Origin: Bacteriovoracaceae bacterium UBA6153
GTDB taxonomy: Bacteria > Bdellovibrionota > Bacteriovoracia > Bacteriovoracales > Bacteriovoracaceae
DNA length: 64,000 nucleotides
NCBI GenBank assembly: GCA_002428265.1
Contig: DIUR01000001.1
Location: 186,001 to 250,000 of the forward strand
Direction: 5' to 3'
Every line of letters starts with the position of its first letter. Within the stretch, counting starts at the first letter, position 1. Positions 27,273-36,759 of this stretch are shown in pieces. A model generated the notes under the pieces. It had not been told where the DNA came from. It did not search any database and worked only from the letters and a program-made list of their open reading frames with translations. The translations under genes were made by a program, and so were the position numbers.

Positions 27273-28247
27273 ATGTATATAGAAAACAATCAGTCTCAAA
27301 ATCACAATACAAGTTTTAGTCGTGGAGTTCTCTTCATTTTGATGGGGGCTTCAAGTTATGGCATGCTTTCTACTTTTGTTAAGCTTGCTTACAAACAAAA
27401 CTACACAACGGCCGAAGTCACACTCTCACAATTTGCATGGGGAGTGCTTGCTCTCACAATCCTAGGCCATTTTTTTAACAAATCAAAAAGTGAACTCTCC
27501 AAGGTTGAAAAGATCAAACTTATGCTAGCAGGTCTCTCAACTGGACTCACAAGTGTTTTTTATTATCTTGCTGTAAAATACATTACTGCCTCAATCGCAG
27601 TTGTTCTTCTCATGCAGTCAGTTTGGATGGGAGTTTTCTTAGAAGCAATAATGACTAAAAAATTTCCAGGCCTGGATAAAATCTTTGCAGTTCTTTTTAT
27701 TATTTTTGGAACTCTGCTTGCCACCAGAGTTTTAGGAACAACTCCAGAGAGTTTGGATATTCGCGGAGTCATTCTTGGAATTATGTCTGCATTTTCTTTT
27801 TGCTGTACCCTCATGTCTTCAAGTCGAGTTGCCACTCACTTGCCACCAATTAAGAGAAGTCAGTTCATGCTTTACGGTGGTGCTATTGCTGTTGCTATCT
27901 TTGCCTTTCTCACTCAACTAGGGCCCTATTATTTTAATCTGCATCTAGTAAGCTCAGAGTTCATTAAAAGCGCGCCTTTTCACTTCAATATTTTTTTAAC
28001 ATATGGACTTATCGTCGCAATCTTTGGAACAATTATCCCACCTATTATGCTCAACATTGGCTTCCCTGTTGTTGGAGTAGGTCTCGGCAGCATTCTTTCT
28101 TCAATAGAGCTTCCCTTTGCCAATATCATTGCTTTTCTTATTTTAGGTGAGCATGTAAATGGGATGCAATGGATGGGAGTAATGATTATTATTTCGGCCA
28201 TTTTTATGCTTAATTACAAACTTATTTTTCAGACAAAAACGGTATAA
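27273..28247 (+). CDS. EamA/DMT-family transporter
   Basis: 324 residues from the ATG at 27273 with an AGGGA site; the frame is open from 27165 but those residues are not transporter-like. Ten predicted membrane helices form two EamA repeats (GVLFILMGASSYGMLSTFVK and later GVILGIMSAFSFCCTLMSS). The family exports or imports small metabolites; no substrate can be assigned. The 293-base gap upstream is AT-rich with no visible gene. Confidence 0.85.
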   Translation: MYIENNQSQNHNTSFSRGVLFILMGASSYGMLSTFVKLAYKQNYTTAEVTLSQFAWGVLALTILGHFFNKSKSELSKVEKIKLMLAGLSTGLTSVFYYLAVKYITASIAVVLLMQSVWMGVFLEAIMTKKFPGLDKIFAVLFIIFGTLLATRVLGTTPESLDIRGVILGIMSAFSFCCTLMSSSRVATHLPPIKRSQFMLYGGAIAVAIFAFLTQLGPYYFNLHLVSSEFIKSAPFHFNIFLTYGLIVAIFGTIIPPIMLNIGFPVVGVGLGSILSSIELPFANIIAFLILGEHVNGMQWMGVMIIISAIFMLNYKLIFQTKTV

Positions 28248-28313
28248 TTTACCTCACATAGAATTTTTCCCATGCACAGCTAACATTGAATAATACCCTT
28301 ATAAGGAAATTCT

Positions 28314-29453
28314 ATGTTTAAAGCTCTGCAATTGATCTGTGCAATCATGATGGCCGCTTTACCTGGCATGTCTTACTCTCAAGAATTTAAAAAAATCACT
28401 CTTGAGAACAAAGAAAATATCCGTTACTTGAAAAATAATATTTTAGAAATTGCAGCGGAACTTCCAAAAGGAACCTTGATTCAATTTCCAAAAGATAACC
28501 AAAATGTTTTTTACGACTACCGTGATTCAAAAGGAGCCGTTCAGCGCTCAAGCACTGGATTTTTTTCAGGTGTTACAATCGTAAGTGTCACTCCTGAAAA
28601 CGCTCAAACATTTCCAGAATCAAGAATTAAAAAGCTGAATGCGACAATCGATGGCTTATTTATTACAAAAAGTCTTCAAGAGGCCAATGATCAGGAATTT
28701 TTTCAGGCACTCATTCCAGGTGCCCTTAGCAGCGACTACTTATCAATATTCACAGAATCAGGAAGAGCAAAATACTCTTACACGAATTACTTCACGAAAC
28801 GTTTTGGCAATCGTCTTAACCATATAGTCACAGATGATGAGATGAGCGCACGCGATAGAATCAAATGGAGTGCAGTATACGAAGAATTGAAAGTGGCAGG
28901 AAACCGTGAAGAGAAAACTCCAACAGACTATCTTTTTACGACAGTCGATCTTGCAAACAAATACACAGTACTCTTTGAAAAAACTGGTGAGACTCAACCA
29001 AAAGGTGCATGGACAATGGCCGTTAAATCAACAGCTGTCCGTCATGGCTTTCCCAATGTTCCTTGCGCCGAGTTCATGTCTGAGATGATCCGCCATGCCT
29101 ATAATCGCTCAGGATATGACTTCACTGAAGACTTCAACAACACAAAAGGCAACTACCTCATCTGGGATAAAACGGCCGCGGTTGTAAATCTTGCGAACTC
29201 ACTTCATAATGCGGGATGGATTCCATGGGAGCTCAGTAAGTTCTCCCCACCAATAGGTGCCATCATGATGCACGAGCAAGCGACTTCACCAGGACATACT
29301 TATATGGCCGCTGGAGACAATGGACGCTTTGTTGTAGATAATGGATCTCCTGCTGGAAGAGACCTACGCAAAACCGCTAAAAAGACCATTGAGATTATGT
29401 TCAAGGGTGGAGTCTTTTTCTTGCCGCCGGGAATTAATCCAAGCGCCTGGTAG
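28314..29453 (+). CDS. Exported protein, possible papain-fold hydrolase
   Basis: 379 residues with a signal peptide to about S22. The C-terminal about 130 residues show Cys in PCAEFMSEMIRHAY, a Pro-Pro-x-GA segment (SPPIGAIMMH), His in GHTYMA and D/N in FVVDNGS, the order of an NlpC/P60- or CHAP-like papain fold. The middle region is basic and aromatic. If correct, it would cleave peptidoglycan cross-links or stems. AAGGA precedes the ATG. It ends 3 bases from the convergent 995-aa lipoprotein gene. Confidence 0.55.
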   Translation: MFKALQLICAIMMAALPGMSYSQEFKKITLENKENIRYLKNNILEIAAELPKGTLIQFPKDNQNVFYDYRDSKGAVQRSSTGFFSGVTIVSVTPENAQTFPESRIKKLNATIDGLFITKSLQEANDQEFFQALIPGALSSDYLSIFTESGRAKYSYTNYFTKRFGNRLNHIVTDDEMSARDRIKWSAVYEELKVAGNREEKTPTDYLFTTVDLANKYTVLFEKTGETQPKGAWTMAVKSTAVRHGFPNVPCAEFMSEMIRHAYNRSGYDFTEDFNNTKGNYLIWDKTAAVVNLANSLHNAGWIPWELSKFSPPIGAIMMHEQATSPGHTYMAAGDNGRFVVDNGSPAGRDLRKTAKKTIEIMFKGGVFFLPPGINPSAW

Positions 29454-29456
29454 ATG

Positions 29457-32444
29457 CTAATTGGCCACAATCTCTTTTTCAAGGTCGAAGAGAACTTCGT
29501 CATATTCCATAAACTTTGAAATACGGTAATACCATTTAGAATTTTTATAATATTTAAATGCAGAGTATTTTATATGTTTATTTAAATAGACTCCTTCATC
29601 ATAATCCCAAGAATAATCTAGATAATCAGGAGATTCTAAATTCCCATAGTCATCATGATATATAATTTCAGAGATAAAGTGTTGACCTATTTTAGATGCA
29701 ACATTTTTGTCTACAAAATTATTGGTAGATGCTTCATACTCAGCATATGCACTACCCAAAAAGCCATTAACTAGCTTAGAGTAATGAATGCGAACTTTAT
29801 CTTCCTCATCAACAAATACCTTAAATGTTTTTTCAAGATTATCAGTAACATTAGTGTCCATCACAGCAGCAACGATCACATCATGTTTGTTTTCAAATAT
29901 TAGTTCTGGAACTTCAGGTTGCTTTTTTAGAAGATAAACTTGATCACTACCATCTTTTGAAATGACATAAAAAACTCTCTCTTTAGTCAGTACAATTTGA
30001 GAGTTTTCAAGAATACTTGCATTACTATTCACAACTGCTGGCAAATTGTATGACACTTCTTCAAATGCTTCGTTATTATGCTCAAGAAATTTAACATAAT
30101 TTGGAATTGATGAGATATCGGCCTTTAAAATCAGGCGCGGTATCTCTTTTCCACTTACGACAATGTATCTTAAATAAAAATATTCATTTTCAATGAGATT
30201 TTTTTGTTCAGTGAGACCTGTAAGATTGTTAACAGCATATATAAATGTTGAGTCTAGATTCGAATCGTAGCTTTCAAAGTAAGAGTATTTTTCTTTTGCA
30301 GGACCAGTAAATCCTTCCAGATTATCACCGGGTATTTCCACTCCAAGATCATCTTTTAAAACGATGGAGGTTCCTCTACTAACGTTATAGATATTCTCTT
30401 CGCCAGTAATCTGATTCATTTTGTTTAAATAAATCTCCTCTCCGACCGCACGAATTGATTGCTCTAGAGAACTAATATCTTCAGCGAGCAATCCACTAAT
30501 AACGACTCGTTTCTGAAGGTCTTTATCTACTTCATAAATTTTATCTAAATCACCTTGTTTATAAAAGACTCTTCCTTGAACAATGTAAAACTCTGGAACA
30601 AAGTCATCTACGATCACTGTGCTTTCACTTTCTAAATCTAGACGAACTAATTGATATTTTACATTTATGAAAAAGACATACTTATCAAATGCACTAAGCA
30701 GGAATTGGCCTTGAGTATGTAGCGGATTATTCTCAAACACGATTTTTCTCTGATTCCCTTTTTCTAAGATCATAAAATGAAAGTTATTATTAAGCCCATA
30801 AGAAACGAGTAGCTTGTTCTTATATGAGTATAAGCTCTTAATCATTCTTTTATTTATGACATCAACAAGACTATTATTTACTTTATTAAAGCTATAAGTA
30901 TCTTTGCTTTTATCAGGCATATCTATTGTCACTTCTACGTTTAAATCAGAAAAAGTAACAATAGCGAGGACTGAGTTCTCCCCAGTCAATATCGTATCAG
31001 CAAAATTGATATTAGCAGATACAGGCTCCCAGGCATATTCTAAATCTAAAGCGTTATTGACACTTGTAACTTCTGAGTTGATTCGACTTGAAAAATTGGT
31101 TTTGTATAATTTCGTTTTATCATTTTTGGCCAAAAATAATAAATCATCGTTATATTTTTTAAACTTCACTGAAGCTCTTAAAGGTTCAACACTCGACACC
31201 TGACTCATTAAACTTAAGTCATGATTTTCATCTATACAGTGTGGTGTAAAAACACTTCCATTCTTACCTGAAAAACACAGTTTTGTAGAGTCAGAATAAA
31301 AAGAATTTCCAGTATGCTTTCCATCGCTAGATAAATTAGTAAAATATCTTACATCCGCCAGCTCTATAACTTTATTAAACTCACCTAAGACAGAATCAAA
31401 CCTGTACAGATATACCTTTTTATCGGAAGTGCTATAACCGCTCACATAAAGTGTGCCGGCAAGATTGAACTGCTGGGCATCCTCACATTTTATTTCATCT
31501 AAAGTGTAAAAATTTGTAACAGGGGAACTTGGATCACTTATATTAGTTTTATAGAGGCCAAGTGAACCTGCATAAATATTAGATTCACAGAGGAAAGCAT
31601 AAACATCATTTTCAATTAAAATAAGATTATTTGTATACGCACTATAATTAGATGATTGATCTACACCTGGAAACGGAATAGTTGTCACTGTTGAAGCGCC
31701 AGAGTGAATTGATAATTTTCCATTTTTTGCAACTGTAACAAACTGATTATCTACCCACGTCATTAAAGAATTATCAACAGAAACCAACCAGTTTGCAGTT
31801 GCAACGTTACCCTCAATTTTTACAATACGCTCTCCTACTGTAGGATTAATTCGTAGGTAAAGTGCAGCTCCAACGACAAGATGATCTACCGTTTTTAAAG
31901 ATCTATCCATACGAGCTGAGCTACTCAGGTCAACTGTGGGGAAAACAACTCTATCGCTATAATCCGAAATATTCACTTTTAATAATTTTGAACTCGCATT
32001 TTTACAATAAATATAGCCATCGATAACTTTTATCCAAGGATAAAAGTTATCGATGGAGCATGGAATATCAGATTGGTTTTCAAAATCAACAGCAACAGGA
32101 CTTACATCATTCAAATTAACGTAATAGTTAATATACTTTGTTCCTAAAAATTCATCTGGTTGGCTAACTTGGAATATCCAAAAATTATTACTATAGGCCA
32201 AGGTTTCAACTTCCTCTGTCTTTACACCTAGATTAATTTTTCTTGTTTCATAATTTGTATCCACAAGAGTTATAGACATTACAGATTCAGTTTTTGGTTG
32301 AATACTCATACGATATTCTGATAAGTCGTAATTCGATTGAGACGGAGTCTCTGTATCAGCGGTCTTTTTTGCTTTGGAAAAGATATCAACAATGATTTTA
32401 CTTTTAAGGTCACAACTGGCCATGATGAACATCATAGAAAACAA
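29457..32444 (-). CDS. Large lipoprotein, beta-propeller-like
   Basis: About 995 residues. A Cys lipobox (FIMASC followed by DLKS) marks a lipoprotein; Asp at +2 often signals inner-membrane retention in E. coli but not necessarily here. The rest is predicted beta-rich with repeated aromatic-strand segments such as NSLMTWVDNQFVTVAKNG, consistent with one or more beta propellers. The start is uncertain: TTG at 32444 leaves a signal of only about 10 residues with no positive charge. An in-frame ATA at 32486 would give a longer, better one. Function unknown. Confidence 0.6.
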   Translation of the reverse strand: MFSMMFIMASCDLKSKIIVDIFSKAKKTADTETPSQSNYDLSEYRMSIQPKTESVMSITLVDTNYETRKINLGVKTEEVETLAYSNNFWIFQVSQPDEFLGTKYINYYVNLNDVSPVAVDFENQSDIPCSIDNFYPWIKVIDGYIYCKNASSKLLKVNISDYSDRVVFPTVDLSSSARMDRSLKTVDHLVVGAALYLRINPTVGERIVKIEGNVATANWLVSVDNSLMTWVDNQFVTVAKNGKLSIHSGASTVTTIPFPGVDQSSNYSAYTNNLILIENDVYAFLCESNIYAGSLGLYKTNISDPSSPVTNFYTLDEIKCEDAQQFNLAGTLYVSGYSTSDKKVYLYRFDSVLGEFNKVIELADVRYFTNLSSDGKHTGNSFYSDSTKLCFSGKNGSVFTPHCIDENHDLSLMSQVSSVEPLRASVKFKKYNDDLLFLAKNDKTKLYKTNFSSRINSEVTSVNNALDLEYAWEPVSANINFADTILTGENSVLAIVTFSDLNVEVTIDMPDKSKDTYSFNKVNNSLVDVINKRMIKSLYSYKNKLLVSYGLNNNFHFMILEKGNQRKIVFENNPLHTQGQFLLSAFDKYVFFINVKYQLVRLDLESESTVIVDDFVPEFYIVQGRVFYKQGDLDKIYEVDKDLQKRVVISGLLAEDISSLEQSIRAVGEEIYLNKMNQITGEENIYNVSRGTSIVLKDDLGVEIPGDNLEGFTGPAKEKYSYFESYDSNLDSTFIYAVNNLTGLTEQKNLIENEYFYLRYIVVSGKEIPRLILKADISSIPNYVKFLEHNNEAFEEVSYNLPAVVNSNASILENSQIVLTKERVFYVISKDGSDQVYLLKKQPEVPELIFENKHDVIVAAVMDTNVTDNLEKTFKVFVDEEDKVRIHYSKLVNGFLGSAYAEYEASTNNFVDKNVASKIGQHFISEIIYHDDYGNLESPDYLDYSWDYDEGVYLNKHIKYSAFKYYKNSKWYYRISKFMEYDEVLFDLEKEIVAN
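32017..32056. repeat. Perfect 19-bp inverted repeat inside a coding sequence
   Basis: CCATCGATAACTTTTATCC, two bases, then its exact reverse complement lie inside the large lipoprotein gene (codons for SIDNFYP...WIKVIDG). By chance a stem this long is very unlikely in 64 kb, and coding constraint does not require it. Confidence 0.8.
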
Positions 32445-32486
32445 GACTAAGATTTTTAAAAGGTAGTTTTTATCTTGCGTATGTAT

Positions 32487-32945
32487 GGTGGCCTCTACTA
32501 TGCTTCAAACAGTTATGTTATGTTCTATTCTTTTCGTAATAAATGCCTGAAAAATTAACTTTATTTACTGGATTAATAGTGATTATATTGAGTGCTTAGT
32601 ACGCTCGTTTACTAAAGGTAAACGACTAATGTTCTTTAAATAGGCCAGGACTATAAACAATAAAATACTTACCCTGACAAAAACAGTCGTAAAGAATAGC
32701 TCTAGAATAAGTTCCAAGCAGTCTCGACACTGACACTATAAAGACTGGCAGGAATCATTTTAAAATTAGAAATACAAAAGCAAGAAAAATTAAGCAAAAT
32801 ACCTTTTTGAAACTTTTCTCAAGTGCAAAACCAGTCAGCAAAAATTAAATTTTTTATAGGTTCCATAGATTCCTTTTCTAATTTAATGGTACTAAAATAA
32901 AAACTCGGAGATATTCAAGAATTTCATTATTAACTAGGACTCTCA
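32487..32945. other. Gene-free stretch of about 460 bases
   Basis: AT-rich, no frame with coding character on either strand. It holds a 7-bp inverted repeat CGTTTAC / GTAAACG with a 5-base spacer at 32606-32624, which could be an operator for chrA or the lipoprotein gene, but nothing tests this. Promoters for both divergent genes should lie here. Confidence 0.5.
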
Positions 32946-34142
32946 TTGAATAAACTAAATGATATTTTTGAAGTCTTTATCGTATTTTTACGATTGGGTT
33001 TAACTTCCTTTGGCGGCCCAATTGCTCATCTAGGTTATTTCCATGATGAGTTCGTTTCAAAAAGAAAATGGATTGAAGAACATTCTTATGCGGATCTTGT
33101 AGGTCTGTGCCAGTTTTTGCCGGGGCCAGCGAGCAGCCAAGTAGGAATTGCATTAGGTTTTTCACGAGCTGGTTATATCGGAGCATTCGCTGCATGGTTA
33201 GGCTTTACACTCCCTTCCGCAATTATCTTAGTCGCATTTGCATTTGGAATTTCTCATCTAACAGGTACTATTCATCTCAGTTATCTTCATGGATTAAAAA
33301 TAGTCGCAGTCGCAGTTGTGGCCTATGCAATTTGGGGGATGAGTTTAAAAATTTGCACAGATAAAACCCGTATAAGCGTAGCAATTGCAGGTGCAATCTT
33401 GGCTTCGCTCTTCCCATCAGCTATAGGACAAATCAGTGTCATTTTAATTGGTGGAATTATAGGTCTGATCTTCTTAAGAGAAAAACAACAGATCCCGTCT
33501 ACCCCTTTTTTAAAAAATGCATCAAAGAGAATTGGTAAGAAAATTGGTATTAGTTTATTGGCCATTTATTTTGGACTCTTAATTTTTTTACCAATAATTG
33601 CTCAGCAACAACCTAACAGTTTAATAAAAGAATTTGATAGTTTCTACAGAGCAGGCACACTCGTTTTTGGTGGTGGTCACGTTGTACTGCCATTGCTAAA
33701 AAGCGAAGTGGTAAATTCTGGTTGGGTTACAAATGAAGCATTCATGGCCGGATATGGTGCTGCTCAAGCAATCCCAGGACCACTCTTTGCATTTACTGCC
33801 TATCTCGGAGCAATCTCATCAGTGCACCCAGGAGTCTTAGCCGCAATTATTTGTTTGGTTGCAGCTTTTCTACCTTCATACCTGTTAGTTGTTGGAGTTC
33901 TGCCTTTTTGGGAGCAACTTAGGCAATATGAAAACATGAAACATGCTATCAAAGGAATAAATGCAGCAGTAGTAGGATTGCTGATGGCCGCATTTTATAA
34001 CCCTGTTTGGACAAGTGCGATTTTTAATGCAAAAGATTTTAGCTTGGCCGTATTTGCTTTTTTACTTTTAGCATTTTGGAAATCTCCATCATGGTTAGTC
34101 GTTTTAATTTGCGCTTTAGTTAGTGGATTAATATTGAAATAG
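32946..34142 (+). CDS. chrA: Chromate transporter
   Basis: 398 residues, two homologous CHR domains (about 1-185 and 200-398). The signature FGGPIAHLGYFHDEFV...GLCQFLPGPASSQ in the first half is repeated as FGGGHVVLPLL...GYGAAQAIPGPLF in the second. About ten membrane helices. Long-chain ChrA proteins extrude chromate; in many bacteria the natural substrate may differ. The start is TTG with AGGACT upstream; no ATG is available near it. Confidence 0.94.
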   Translation: MNKLNDIFEVFIVFLRLGLTSFGGPIAHLGYFHDEFVSKRKWIEEHSYADLVGLCQFLPGPASSQVGIALGFSRAGYIGAFAAWLGFTLPSAIILVAFAFGISHLTGTIHLSYLHGLKIVAVAVVAYAIWGMSLKICTDKTRISVAIAGAILASLFPSAIGQISVILIGGIIGLIFLREKQQIPSTPFLKNASKRIGKKIGISLLAIYFGLLIFLPIIAQQQPNSLIKEFDSFYRAGTLVFGGGHVVLPLLKSEVVNSGWVTNEAFMAGYGAAQAIPGPLFAFTAYLGAISSVHPGVLAAIICLVAAFLPSYLLVVGVLPFWEQLRQYENMKHAIKGINAAVVGLLMAAFYNPVWTSAIFNAKDFSLAVFAFLLLAFWKSPSWLVVLICALVSGLILK

Positions 34143-34180
34143 GTTGAGAAAAAATCAATCTGAGCATTTTCTTACAAAAA

Positions 34181-34306
34181 CCATAATGTTTTATTTCACC
34201 CAGATTCTAGGCACGACAGAGCGAACAAGAGGGAGCATACGCCAGTATGTGACCGATTGAGAGACGATGGAGTAACGACGAAGATGGGTGAAAGAAAATA
34301 TTATGG
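34181..34306. repeat. 126-bp imperfect inverted-repeat element at the tRNA-Cys 3' end
   Basis: A 22-base arm at 34181-34202 (CCATAATGTTTTATTTCACC and two more bases) pairs with 34285-34306, with two mismatches; nine bases are perfect at 34194-34202 with 34285-34293. The interior contains a hairpin GCATAC / GTATGTG near 34234-34252. The right arm overlaps the CCA end of the tRNA-Cys gene. The interior looks less AT-rich than its surroundings. It could be an RNA structure or a small mobile element. Confidence 0.6.
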
Positions 34307-34381
34307 AGGAGACGGGCGGATTTGCACCGCCGGCTTTACGGTTTTGCAAACCGTTCCATTGGACTGCTCTGGCACGTCTCC
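34304..34381 (-). tRNA. tRNA-Cys (GCA)
   Basis: Acceptor stem GGAGACG pairs with CGTCTCC. The anticodon arm ACGGT-TTGCAAA-ACCGT has a 5-bp stem and 7-base loop with anticodon GCA. The T arm is GGCGG-TGCAAAT-CCGCC. CCA is encoded at the 3' end. It lies between hup and chrA on the minus strand, separated from hup by a terminator. Confidence 0.95.
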
Positions 34382-34397
34382 ACAATGAAATAAACTA

Positions 34398-34421
34398 AAG
34401 GGATTCTGCTAGAAATCCCTT
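34398..34421 (-). terminator. Terminator after hup
   Basis: AAGGGATT / AATCCCTT, an 8-bp stem with an 8-base loop, followed on the minus strand by a T-rich stretch. It lies between hup (ending 34452) and the tRNA-Cys gene. Confidence 0.7.
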
Positions 34422-34451
34422 CATATGTCAATGAATTTTAAAGAAGTTTAG

Positions 34452-34757
34452 TTAAGCTTCACGGATAACGTATTTATCTTTACCTTCATCAACCATCTCT
34501 TTAAGTTCCTTACCAACTTTAAAGAAAGGTACTTTCTTAGGTGGAACTTTTACGATTTTTCCGGTCTTAGGGTTACGTCCTTCATACGCTTTATAGTTTC
34601 TGTTAGCGAATGATCCAAAACCTCTGATTTCGATTCTCTCGTCTTCGTATAAAGCTTTAATCATGCTATCAAAAGTAATGTTAATGATTGTCTCAGCTTG
34701 CTTGTGAGTTAAGTTAGCTTGCTTCTCAAGTGCTGCAATCAAGTCTGCCTTCGTCAT
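34452..34757 (-). CDS. hup: HU/IHF-family DNA-binding protein
   Basis: 101 residues, normal HU length with a short tail. MTKADLIAAL at the start, IEIRGFGSFA before the arm, and GRNPKTGKIVKVPPKKVPFF in the DNA-clasping arm are diagnostic. It bends and compacts DNA as a dimer. AAGGAGA precedes the ATG. Monocistronic, ended by an intrinsic terminator. Whether it is HU or IHF subunit cannot be settled; the ERIEIRGFGSF motif fits either. Confidence 0.95.
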   Translation of the reverse strand: MTKADLIAALEKQANLTHKQAETIINITFDSMIKALYEDERIEIRGFGSFANRNYKAYEGRNPKTGKIVKVPPKKVPFFKVGKELKEMVDEGKDKYVIREA

Positions 34758-35038
34758 GGCGCTATCTCCTTCAATATTAAATGCTACGTGATCTCTATCG
34801 GTTAGATTCGAAAGAAACTTTAGTTAGCCTCTAATTTTAGGCATTCTATTATTACGTAAGTGTCCCAAATACTACGCTAACTTACTAATATTAGGGAATC
34901 AAGCGTTAGTTTGGGAAATCTATGAAGAAAGGCGCCGGAAGGCCTTAAAATGGGTAAAAGGCATGATTTATCTAAAGTTCGAGATCAAAATAGTCGAATA
35001 AGTTGATAGGAAATTTTTAGGAGACCTGCAACAACTCT

Positions 35039-36757
35039 ATGAAAATGAAAAAAAGGCCCGTTCATTTTTTAACGCTTACACTTTTATCTATCACAATGAT
35101 GGTTGCCTCTTCATGTATCAAAGATGCTTCAGTTGCGAAAAGACGCGGAATTGTAAAAGACTTTTCAACCAGCAATCCAATTGATGGATGTGGTGAGAAA
35201 TTTTTCATCTACGAATCTCCATGGGATTCTTGTACGAGTGACTGCTCTGCTGCGAGTGATGTAGAAACTAAAACTTACACACTTGCAACACTAGATGAGC
35301 TCTCAGAAATTAAAAAGACATTATCAGATATCATGAGTCCTACTGATGAAGAGGCCGCAATCCTAGCGCGCGTAAATGCCTCTGCCAACGTTTGTATTCC
35401 AAAAGATGTTGTTGAAGAGCGCCCGACAAATGCTATCGAAATTAAAACGGACTTTTGTTCATGTATTGCTGGTAAATCAGATATCATCAACAACTGTGAT
35501 GCCTTCTGTGCAAGCAAGACTGTCACTGATCAACCTATTCTTTATGTAAATACAATTATCGGCTCAGAAATCGCCAATCATGCCAAGCTTGGAAATCTTT
35601 ATAAGTGGTGTACTGTTCAGCTGGCAAATGATGAAACAACTCCTCAGTGTTTTGTTGAAGCATCAGATGGTTCAAACACCGTTTCTCTTCCTGCTGTTGT
35701 AACTCCTGGATCAAATTCATTTTCTGTAAACATTTTATCTCTGGCAAAAAATCGTCCGTGGATTTTAAACCTGGTTGAAAGTAAAACGGGATCAAATGCA
35801 AAATCTAAGGCCTTCCAGATCAATAGAAAAGATCAGGTTGTAGATTCTGGAGATATCGGAGGGGCCCTAAAAATTACTCCTATAAGTCAGTACACATGTA
35901 TGACTTATGGTGGAGCAGTTGACCCAGTCGGAAATATTATCAGAACGACTTACGCTAGAATTTTCTTCTACTATCCAGCGAACGAGACACCAATGCCGAT
36001 TGCTCCTGCAGGCGGTAGTAATCAGTCAATCATCGTTTGTCATGATGAACAAAAAAATACAGGAAATGATTCTGCTCTCTTTGATAGATTAGAACTCATT
36101 CCAGGTGCTCTTTCTCTTTGGGATAAGGCCGATACACGCTTTGTCGCTAAAGCAGAAAATGCAGGAAAACTGACTATTAATAAAATTCTTGAAACAAGAC
36201 TAGATACTGAGTTCCACCAGCCTGGTGCTTCTTTGAATCTATTCAGACCACTTCCCTATTTCTCTCGTCCAAACTCTACGGCCACAGTCCTTTTAGGATA
36301 TATGATGGTTCCATTTATGGATGATACGACTAAGAGAACATACTGCCCGACCTCTGTGCATTTTAATGGAAATCAGCCACTCCTGAACTTATTAGGAGAA
36401 TATATGGGTGATACAGAAGGAATTTACTTCTCTGAAAAAGAAGGTGAAACAATTCTGGATAATGGACAATATAAAACCATCTACGGAACGATGCTTGCTC
36501 GTCAGGCCACACTTCTTAGAAGTGGTTTCTATATTCAAAATGGTTTAAAGATTAAGGCAGATGCCTCGTCAATGAACAGTAAAACCATTCACTTCTACTG
36601 GCCAGAGAGCACAACGGCAGACCCACTTACTCAAGGTGGAAGAAAACTATTTACAGTAAGAACACCTGATACTCTTTACGGTAATATTCCTAATACGACC
36701 GCGACTTATGATCCTACGACTGATAAGCGTATTGGTTGTATTCCAAAAACAAACTAA
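35039..36757 (+). CDS. Cys-rich lipoprotein, unknown
   Basis: 572 residues with a lipobox (MVASSC followed by IKDA) at about residue 26. The N-terminal about 150 residues carry many Cys in pairs (ESPWDSCTSDCSAASD, FCSCIAG, NCDAFC), suggesting disulfide knots; the rest is mixed with a Pro-rich loop. No family is recognised. The 281-base gap before it is the divergent promoter region with hup. The last base is 2 bases from the convergent gene at 36760. Confidence 0.65.
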   Translation: MKMKKRPVHFLTLTLLSITMMVASSCIKDASVAKRRGIVKDFSTSNPIDGCGEKFFIYESPWDSCTSDCSAASDVETKTYTLATLDELSEIKKTLSDIMSPTDEEAAILARVNASANVCIPKDVVEERPTNAIEIKTDFCSCIAGKSDIINNCDAFCASKTVTDQPILYVNTIIGSEIANHAKLGNLYKWCTVQLANDETTPQCFVEASDGSNTVSLPAVVTPGSNSFSVNILSLAKNRPWILNLVESKTGSNAKSKAFQINRKDQVVDSGDIGGALKITPISQYTCMTYGGAVDPVGNIIRTTYARIFFYYPANETPMPIAPAGGSNQSIIVCHDEQKNTGNDSALFDRLELIPGALSLWDKADTRFVAKAENAGKLTINKILETRLDTEFHQPGASLNLFRPLPYFSRPNSTATVLLGYMMVPFMDDTTKRTYCPTSVHFNGNQPLLNLLGEYMGDTEGIYFSEKEGETILDNGQYKTIYGTMLARQATLLRSGFYIQNGLKIKADASSMNSKTIHFYWPESTTADPLTQGGRKLFTVRTPDTLYGNIPNTTATYDPTTDKRIGCIPKTN

Positions 36758-36759
36758 AT

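Noticed and set aside
34191..34385. Protein-coding frame across tRNA-Cys
   Set aside because: It is explained by the tRNA and the inverted-repeat element.
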